46,642 bases of DNA from Dehalococcoidia bacterium (GTDB lineage Bacteria > Chloroflexota > Dehalococcoidia > GIF9 > AB-539-J10), in NCBI GenBank assembly GCA_003552465.1, contig PULQ01000091.1, forward strand, positions 1 to 46,642, in the 5' to 3' direction. Positions 40,173-46,642 of this stretch are shown one piece after another. The notes beneath the pieces were generated by a model. It was not told the DNA's origin, ran no database searches, and saw only the letters and a program-made list of their open reading frames with translations. How positions within the stretch are numbered: the first letter of the stretch is position 1; each line of letters begins with the position of its first letter. The translations under genes and the position numbers were made by a program.

Positions 40173-40400
40173 ATGGCAAGTGAAGAACAGATAAGTAACC
40201 TGCTTACCATCCGGGAGGTGGCCCGCATGCTCCACGTCCACCCCAACACGCTGAGGCGCTGGAGTAACGAGGGGCGGATACAGGCCTGTCGCATCAACTC
40301 CCGGGGTGATCGCCGGTTCAAGCGCGAGGAGGTCATGCGCTTCCTGGGAGAGCTCAACGGGGAGCCCCGTACACTGGCCCAGCTCCTCTCGCGAAGATAA
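40173..40400 (+). CDS. MerR/BldC-like helix-turn-helix regulator
   Basis: LLTIREVARMLHVHPNTLRRWSNEGRIQACRINSRGDRRFKREEVMRFLGEL. Confidence 0.92.
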   Translation: MASEEQISNLLTIREVARMLHVHPNTLRRWSNEGRIQACRINSRGDRRFKREEVMRFLGELNGEPRTLAQLLSRR

Positions 40401-40559
40401 TCTCCTCTACCCTGTCCTGACTCTTCACCAGACCTGCCCCCATTCTGTCGGTTTGACCACGATCGCTACCATCCAGCTTCTTTCAGACGGTCCGGTCGCA
40501 TGTCCAGATACGGCGCAGGCTGTCCCAATCTCGCTTCCCTCGTCAACCGGCGCACGAGC

Positions 40560-40589
40560 TTGCAGGGGAAACCCGATCTCGGTTATACT
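40560..40589 (+). promoter_or_regulatory. Candidate sigma70-like promoter TTGCAG-N18-TATACT
   Basis: Direct reading of TTGCAGGGGAAACCCGATCTCGGTTATACT. Confidence 0.4.
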
Positions 40590-40832
40590 GAGCCCGGATG
40601 TTGAGTGTGTGGGACCAATGGCCGACCCTGCTGCCGGAAAGAACCCGATACCTGTCACCATGCCCCGTTTCCACCGGGGGAGTGTTATGTCAAGACACAC
40701 GCCCGGTTCGGGATGTTCCGGGGGGAAGGCCGCGGCAACACAGGGGCAACATGGTGGCCATCCGACGATGGATTAGACGGCCCGGTAGCACTAACACGGG
40801 CTGTTGAGATAACAGCGTAAGGAGGAGAAAGA

Positions 40833-42485
40833 ATGCTGAATATCGATGGAATTCCCGAAATACCCAAGCCGCCGAATGCGCCGATGCCGGGCTTTGCCAG
40901 GGGCACGCCCGAGCGAAAGCTGCTGGAGGAGGCGATCAAGGACCTGCGGAAGAAGGACGCCACGAAGGTAAAGCTGCCGCTGATCATCGGCGGCAAGGAG
41001 ATTATGACCGACGACCTCGGAGATTGCGTCGCTCCGCACGACAACAAGAGGCTGCTGGGCAGATATGCCAAGGCCCAGGTAAGCCACGTGGAGCAGGCGA
41101 TCCAGGCGGCACTGGACGCCCGCGGAAGATGGCACCAGATTCCCTGGTACATCAGGCTCAACATATTTCGCAAGGCCGCCCACCTGCTGCAAACGAAATA
41201 CTTCTACAAGGCAATGGCCGCTACCATGGAGGACCTCTCCAAGAACCCCTACGAGGCCATGATCGATGTCCTGGAACTGGTCGACTTCTGGGCCTTCAAC
41301 GCCTACTACGCCTACCAGATCTACAAGGAACAGCCGGACAGCCAGCCCTTCAGCATGAACATGACCGACTGGCGTCCGCTGGAAGGTTTCGTGGCAGCTC
41401 TGTCGCCCAACAACTTCCTGGCCATCGCCGGTAACCTGGGGACGGCTCCCGCCATGATGGGCAACGTGGCCGTCTGCAAGCCGGCTTCTGACTCAGTGTT
41501 CTGCTTTCATACCATGCTCGAGGTGCTCTACGAGGCCGGCATGCCCCCCGAGGTCATGTCCATCATCCACGGCAGCGGCGCAGCACTGGGAGATGCTATG
41601 CTGGACAGCCCGGGCCTGGCCGGTGTCCACTTCACGGGAGGAACAAGCACTTTCGACTGGATAGTGGGCAAGATCGGCAAGAACACCGAGAAGGGCATAT
41701 ACCGCTACGGATTCCCCCACCGCTCCTGCGTAGGCGAGACGGGCGGGAAGGACTTCATCGTCGTCTACGACGATGATGACCCCAAGACCGTGGCCTCGGC
41801 CATGGTCGTCGGCGGTTTCGGCTACCAGGGCCGGAAGTGCTCCGCTACTTCGAGGGTCTACATCACAGAGCGCATGTGGCCCAGGGTCTACAAACACCTG
41901 TCCGCCTTCATGAAGCAACTAAGCACCGGCGATGTCGCCGACTTCAGGAACTACATGGGCGCCATCATCAGCGAGTCCGAGTACAAGAAGATCGTGAAGT
42001 ACATCGATGGCGCGAAGGCCGATAAGAACGTGGAGGTGATCGGCGGTACCTACACCAACAAGCCGGGCTGGTTCGTCTACCCGACGCTGATCATCACCCG
42101 CGACCCCAACTACAAGACGATGGAGGAGGAGATCTTCGGCCCGGTGATAACGATCTGCACGATGAGCGCGAAGGACTTCCGCGGAGTTCTCGACAAGTGC
42201 GATGCCACGAGTCCTTACGGTCTGACCGGAGCGGTCAACACCGGGAGCATCGCCACGCTCTGCGAGGGTCTTGAGAGACTGCGCTATGCCGCGGGCAATA
42301 TATATGATTGGAAGACGACGGGAGCCGTCGTCAGTCAGCAGCCGTTCGGCGGCGCCAGGAGATCGGGTACCGACGACAAAGCGGGAGCAAAGCTGAACAT
42401 GTACCGCTGGGTTTCCCCCAGGACGATCAGCCTGCTGCACAATAAGCCCCCGGTGCCCTGGCCCCCATTCGTCGATCTGCAGTAA
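40833..42485 (+). CDS. pruA: L-glutamate gamma-semialdehyde (1-pyrroline-5-carboxylate) dehydrogenase
   Basis: SPNNFLAIAGNLGTAPAMMGN; CVGETGGKDFIVVYDDDD; FGYQGRKCSATSRVYI; QQPFGGARRSGTDDKAG. Confidence 0.93.
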   Translation: MLNIDGIPEIPKPPNAPMPGFARGTPERKLLEEAIKDLRKKDATKVKLPLIIGGKEIMTDDLGDCVAPHDNKRLLGRYAKAQVSHVEQAIQAALDARGRWHQIPWYIRLNIFRKAAHLLQTKYFYKAMAATMEDLSKNPYEAMIDVLELVDFWAFNAYYAYQIYKEQPDSQPFSMNMTDWRPLEGFVAALSPNNFLAIAGNLGTAPAMMGNVAVCKPASDSVFCFHTMLEVLYEAGMPPEVMSIIHGSGAALGDAMLDSPGLAGVHFTGGTSTFDWIVGKIGKNTEKGIYRYGFPHRSCVGETGGKDFIVVYDDDDPKTVASAMVVGGFGYQGRKCSATSRVYITERMWPRVYKHLSAFMKQLSTGDVADFRNYMGAIISESEYKKIVKYIDGAKADKNVEVIGGTYTNKPGWFVYPTLIITRDPNYKTMEEEIFGPVITICTMSAKDFRGVLDKCDATSPYGLTGAVNTGSIATLCEGLERLRYAAGNIYDWKTTGAVVSQQPFGGARRSGTDDKAGAKLNMYRWVSPRTISLLHNKPPVPWPPFVDLQ

Positions 42486-42490
42486 GCAGA

Positions 42491-42532
42491 GAGGGGCTCC
42501 TGGCCGACAGCCGGGAGCCCCCTCTTCTTGTC
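42491..42532 (+). terminator. Intrinsic terminator-like hairpin after pruA
   Basis: GGGGCTCC-tggccgacagcc-GGGAGCCCC followed by a T-rich tail. Confidence 0.65.
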
Positions 42533-42547
42533 TAGATAAGGAGGGAC

Positions 42548-43624
42548 ATGGACGAGATCGAGAAGTTGCTTAAGGAACTGACCGAGGCCGGCGGAGTCTC
42601 CGGTCACGAGACCGAGGTGCGAAAACTGGTTCAGAAGCACTTCAAACCGCTGGGCAAGGTCAGTCACGACCGGCTGGGCTCTGTTATCTGCAAGAAGCAG
42701 GGCGAGGCCGCCGAGCCGAGGGTAATGCTGGCCGGCCACATGGACGAGATCGGCTTTATCGTCAGTCACATCACGAAGGAAGGCTTCATCAGGTTCGCCA
42801 ACATCGGAGGCTGGTGGGACCAGGTGCTCCTCGCCCAGCGCGTGGCGATCAAGACTTCAAAGGGCGACGTCATGGGCACGATCGGCGCCAAGCCTCCCCA
42901 CCTCCTGTCCGATGAGGAACGGAAGAAGCTGGTCGACAGCAAGGACATGTATATCGATATCGGTTGTGCGTCCGCTGAGGAGGTCGAGAAGGCGGGAGTA
43001 CGGGTGGCCGACCCCATCGTGCCCGTGAGCCAGTTCACCGTGCTGGCCGGGGGCAGGACCTACCTTGGCAAGGCCTTTGACGATCGGGGAGGCTGCGCGG
43101 TGGTGATCAGTTCGCTGCGCAGAATGCTCGACGTCGCCCATCCCAATACGCTGTTCGGCGTGGCAACCGTCCAGGAGGAGGTGGGGCTGAGGGGGGCGAG
43201 GACCAGCGTGAGCCTGGTCGATCCCGATGTTGCGATCATCCTCGAGGGCACCGCGGTGAACGATATGCCCGGAGCAGCTAACGAGGGCCATGTGTTCCGG
43301 CTGGGCGGAGGCCCGGTGGTGACCCTGTTCCGGCAGGATATGATCCCCAACCGGGGACTGCGCGACCTGATCGTCGACACGGCCAGGGAACACAGGATTC
43401 GGCTCCAGATCCGGGCGGACAGGATTCGCGGGGGGACCGACGGGGCGGCGATTCACCTGCACTCGGCCGGCGTGCCAACCGTCGCGCTCAGCCTGCCGGT
43501 GCGCTACGTGCACAGCCACGGCAGTATCCTGCATCGAGGCGACTTCGACGCCGCGGTGGAACTGCTGACAGCGGTGGTGCGGCAGCTGGACCGGAAGACG
43601 GTGAAAGCCCTGACCGCGTACTGA
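42548..43624 (+). CDS. M42 family metallopeptidase
   Basis: LAGHMDEIGFIVSHI; GKAFDDRGGCAVV; TVQEEVGLRGARTS; GGTDGAAIHLHSAGVPTVALSLPVRYVHS. Confidence 0.94.
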   Translation: MDEIEKLLKELTEAGGVSGHETEVRKLVQKHFKPLGKVSHDRLGSVICKKQGEAAEPRVMLAGHMDEIGFIVSHITKEGFIRFANIGGWWDQVLLAQRVAIKTSKGDVMGTIGAKPPHLLSDEERKKLVDSKDMYIDIGCASAEEVEKAGVRVADPIVPVSQFTVLAGGRTYLGKAFDDRGGCAVVISSLRRMLDVAHPNTLFGVATVQEEVGLRGARTSVSLVDPDVAIILEGTAVNDMPGAANEGHVFRLGGGPVVTLFRQDMIPNRGLRDLIVDTAREHRIRLQIRADRIRGGTDGAAIHLHSAGVPTVALSLPVRYVHSHGSILHRGDFDAAVELLTAVVRQLDRKTVKALTAY

Positions 43625-43629
43625 CCCTG

Positions 43630-44976
43630 CTACTCTATGGGCAGTCCCTGCGCCTTGCCGAAGCCGGTCAGTATCCCTTCGAGGGTCGGCGTGTCCATTT
43701 CCTTCAGTTCGTAGTGTACCCTCGTGCTGGGCTTCTTGATCTTTATCACCCTTCTCAGGTCGATGGGAGTGCCCACGATCACTGAGTCGCAGTCGGTCTT
43801 GTTGATCGTCGTCTCCAGGTCCTTGAGTTGCTGCTTGCCGTAACCCATGGCCGGCAGCAGGGGCCCGATGTGAGGATAGCGCTCGAACGCCTCGGCGATC
43901 TCCCCGACGGTGTGAGGTCGTGGGTCGACAAGTTCCGCAGCACCGAATCGCTGGGCGGCAATCGTGCCCGCGCCCATCGTCATCTCACCGTGCGTGAGCG
44001 TTGGGCCGTCCTCTACGCAGAGCACCCTCTTGCCGGTGATGATCTCGGGGTCATCGACCGTGACCGGAGAGGACGCGGTGACCACGGTGGCGTTGGGGTT
44101 GACCCGCTCGATGTTCTGCCTGACGGTCTGGATATCCTCCGGCTTCGCGCTGTCGACCTTGTTGATCACAATCACATCGGCCATGCGCAGGCAGACCTCG
44201 CCCGGGTAGTAGGACACCTCGTGTCCCGCCCGGTGGGGGTCGACCACCGTTATCATGAGGTCGGTCTTATAGAAGGGGAAGTCGTTGTTTCCTCCGTCCC
44301 AGTGGATGACGTCACAGCCCTTGGGGTCCCGCTCGGCGGCGTCCAGGATGGCCTGGTAGTCGACTCCGGCGTATATGACGTTGCCCTGCACTATGTACGG
44401 CTCGTATTCCTCCATCTCCTCGATCGTGCAGTGGTGCTCCTCCAGGTCGGATAGTTCGGCATAGCGCTGCACCTTCTGGGCGACCAGGTCGCCATAGGGC
44501 ATGGGGTGGCGGATGGAGACGGCCTTGAGTCCGTTCCTGGTAAGGACGTCGAGCACCACTCTCGAGGTCTGGCTCTTGCCCGCGCCCGTTCTCACCGCGC
44601 ACACGGAGATGACCGGCTTGTTGCTCTTGAGCATGGTGTCGTTCGGGCCCAGCATCATGAAGCTGGCGCCCGCCGCCTCGACGATGGCACCGACCCCCAT
44701 CACGTGACTGTATGTGACGTCGCTGTATGCGAACACACAGACGTCGATGCGTAGTTCCTTTATCAGCCGCGGCAGGTCCTCCTCGGCGTAGATCGGGATC
44801 CCCTCAGGATAGAGCCTCCCCGCCAGTGCCGCAGGATACTCCCTGCCCGAGATGCCCGGTATCTGCTGAGAGGCGGTGAAACCGACCACCTCGAACCGGT
44901 CGTTGTCCCTGAAATAAGCATTGAAGTTATGGAAGTCCCTCCCCGCAGCACCGATAATGAGTGTTCTGGTCTTCAA
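43630..44976 (-). CDS. Cyclic 2,3-diphosphoglycerate synthetase-like P-loop protein
   Basis: MKTRTLIIGAAGRDFHNFNAYFRDN; SVCAVRTGAGKSQTSRVV P-loop; DVIHWDGGNNDFPF; VIVINKVDSA. Confidence 0.87.
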   Translation of the reverse strand: MKTRTLIIGAAGRDFHNFNAYFRDNDRFEVVGFTASQQIPGISGREYPAALAGRLYPEGIPIYAEEDLPRLIKELRIDVCVFAYSDVTYSHVMGVGAIVEAAGASFMMLGPNDTMLKSNKPVISVCAVRTGAGKSQTSRVVLDVLTRNGLKAVSIRHPMPYGDLVAQKVQRYAELSDLEEHHCTIEEMEEYEPYIVQGNVIYAGVDYQAILDAAERDPKGCDVIHWDGGNNDFPFYKTDLMITVVDPHRAGHEVSYYPGEVCLRMADVIVINKVDSAKPEDIQTVRQNIERVNPNATVVTASSPVTVDDPEIITGKRVLCVEDGPTLTHGEMTMGAGTIAAQRFGAAELVDPRPHTVGEIAEAFERYPHIGPLLPAMGYGKQQLKDLETTINKTDCDSVIVGTPIDLRRVIKIKKPSTRVHYELKEMDTPTLEGILTGFGKAQGLPIE

Positions 44977-45120
44977 GACTATTCACCTCCTTAATACTAT
45001 GCCATCGGCCGGCACGCCGGGCTCCGAAGCGCCGATTCTTTCAGAGGACGCTGCGGATTGGGCGTAACGGGTAGACCACCTGCGCCCGTCAAGTCCGTCC
45101 ATCCTGCGGCACTCACAGGT

Positions 45121-46092
45121 CTATCTGAAGATACGCGTGCCGGTCTTGCCCTCAAGTGCCATCGCCGCCTTCTCGGGCAGGGTGATTATCACCTCCCGCA
45201 CGCGCGATGGATAGCGATCGTCCTCCTCGAGGAACATCACTGCGGCCCGCATCTTGGGCTCCATACTCCCCTTCCCGAAGTGCCCGGCCGCCAGCAGTTC
45301 CCTGGCCTCGGCAAGCGTCAAATGCTCCAGTGCCTTCTGCCGCGGTCCGCCGAAATCGCTATACGCGTACTCAACAGCGGTCAGAATGAAAAGCACATCG
45401 GAATCGATCTCGATGGCCAGGCGTGCCGAAGCGTAGTCTTTGTCCACAACGGCCTCGACGCCGTGCAGGTCCCGTTTGTCGTCTCTCACCACGGGGATGC
45501 CCCCTCCTCCGGCGGCGATCACTATCTCGCCACTGTTGAGCATGCTCCTGATTATCCTGGACTGCTGAACCTCAACCGGCAAGGGCGACGCCACGACCCG
45601 TCGGTAGCCGCGTCCGGCGTCCTCGATCATCTCCCAGCCATCCACTTTGCGTCGCTGTTCCGCCCTCGCGGCATCGTAAAAAGGTCCGATCGGCTTGGAT
45701 GGGTTCTGGAAAGCCGGATCCCCGCGGTCAACTATCACCTCCGTGACCACAGTGGTGATATTCCGCGGCGCTCCTGCCCGCCTCAGGTGGTTGGCCAGCG
45801 TGTTCTGGATCATGTAGCCCATGTATCCCTGGGCCTGTGCCCCGAGGATATCCAGGGGCATGGGCGGGACCGTGTCGGCAGCGGCTTCACCGGCCAGCAG
45901 CAGATTGCCCACCTGCGGGCCATTGCCGTGGGTTATTACCACACGGTTGCCGCTGCGAAGCAGGTCCAGTAGTTGCTCTGCTGTACGGTCGAGGTTCTTG
46001 TACTGCTCTCCGGGGGTTCCCTTCTCCTTCGTCCTTAGTATGGAGTTCCCCCCGAGGGCAATAACAAATGTCTTAGTATTGTTGTTGCTCAT
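45121..46092 (-). CDS. arcC: Carbamate kinase
   Basis: VIALGGNSILRTKEKG; VITHGNGPQVGNLLL; VIAAGGGGIPVVRDD; VDKDYASARLAIEIDSDVLFILTAVEYAY. Confidence 0.95.
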   Translation of the reverse strand: MSNNNTKTFVIALGGNSILRTKEKGTPGEQYKNLDRTAEQLLDLLRSGNRVVITHGNGPQVGNLLLAGEAAADTVPPMPLDILGAQAQGYMGYMIQNTLANHLRRAGAPRNITTVVTEVIVDRGDPAFQNPSKPIGPFYDAARAEQRRKVDGWEMIEDAGRGYRRVVASPLPVEVQQSRIIRSMLNSGEIVIAAGGGGIPVVRDDKRDLHGVEAVVDKDYASARLAIEIDSDVLFILTAVEYAYSDFGGPRQKALEHLTLAEARELLAAGHFGKGSMEPKMRAAVMFLEEDDRYPSRVREVIITLPEKAAMALEGKTGTRIFR

Positions 46093-46241
46093 GAATTGAG
46101 CCTACGTTACCAGCCCGCCCCATCGGCTTCGCAGACGCGCAGACCCGGCGGAATTGATCGGTTAGCCCGAACCAACAGGTCATGATATATGACCCGGTGG
46201 TCGGTGTCAAGCGAAATCTGATTCGAGCGGGCCGACACGGC

Positions 46242-46641
46242 CTACTCCACGAATACTCTCACCTTCTCTTCGTTGCTCTCAACGTCCACCTCGAGGTCGG
46301 CAAGGGCCTCGATGAGGTCGTCGAGGTCATCGGGGTTGAGATTGCGTAGATCGAGGCCGATACCCCTATCCTTGAGGCGGTCTTCGACCCTGTCTCCAAC
46401 ATCTCGCGGCAGGACGGAGGCGAACTTGATGCCAGAGCGGATCAGTGCCAGGGGCACCTTCACGTTGACACGTTCAGCATCATCGTCGTTCTCGTGTCCG
46501 GGACCGGGTTGCACGGTGACTCGCAGATACTTCGGTCTTGCCTTCACAGTTCTTGCCTCCTCCCGGGTCGGGATGTCGGGCGTGGCACTATCGGGTTCAA
46601 GCGCCCCGAGCATCCGGTGGGCTTCATCCAGGGTTATCTCC
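46242..46641 (-). CDS. SHOCT-like domain hypothetical protein, 5' end outside the window
   Basis: Frame stays open past the track ATG: ...EITLDEAHRMLGALEPDSATP... to the window end; acidic C-terminal half. Confidence 0.65.
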   Translation of the reverse strand, partial: EITLDEAHRMLGALEPDSATPDIPTREEARTVKARPKYLRVTVQPGPGHENDDDAERVNVKVPLALIRSGIKFASVLPRDVGDRVEDRLKDRGIGLDLRNLNPDDLDDLIEALADLEVDVESNEEKVRVFVE

Positions 46642-46642
46642 C

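Overview
46.6 kb, gene-dense, GC-rich bacterial chromosomal segment. Gene content and the GE-initial tmRNA tag suggest an anaerobic Chloroflexota/Dehalococcoidia-like organism (inference only). Left to right: a cation/Ca2+ antiporter; tRNA-Arg(CCG); a four-subunit 2-oxoacid:ferredoxin oxidoreductase directly followed by a NuoE/NuoF/HoxU-type (HydBC-like) diaphorase module; tRNA-Pro(TGG); a FabK/nitronate monooxygenase-like protein; HypB-HypA and an Fe-S protein; two thiolase-fold proteins without a recognisable catalytic Cys, two DUF35 Zn-ribbon/OB proteins, acetoacetyl-CoA synthetase and acyl-CoA dehydrogenase; tmRNA and smpB; secDF; a CCA-adding enzyme; ADP-forming acetyl-CoA synthetase subunits; an HhH-GPD protein; mfd; a class II GATase; a DUF433/DUF5615 pair; an accessory interval (about 33.9-40.4 kb) with palindromic repeats, a structured RNA candidate, a large secreted acidic protein, two atypical response regulators and a MerR/BldC-like regulator; then pruA, an M42 peptidase, a cyclic-2,3-diphosphoglycerate-synthetase-like GTPase and carbamate kinase. 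Most interesting signals: (1) a regulatory cassette present twice (divergent MerR + sigma70-like promoter + strand-polar leader hairpin), one copy serving an atypical response regulator and the other a secreted protein next to a decayed MerR pseudogene; (2) the POR-diaphorase fusion operon; (3) the Cys-less thiolase/DUF35 module; (4) an unusually short candidate tmRNA tag (GEPVFA); (5) a 45-aa Cys-rich ORF missed by the ORF track; (6) an RNA-like element with crossing helices at about 35.14-35.22 kb. No CRISPR, transposase or phage genes were seen. All functional calls come from reading motifs by eye; no searches were run.
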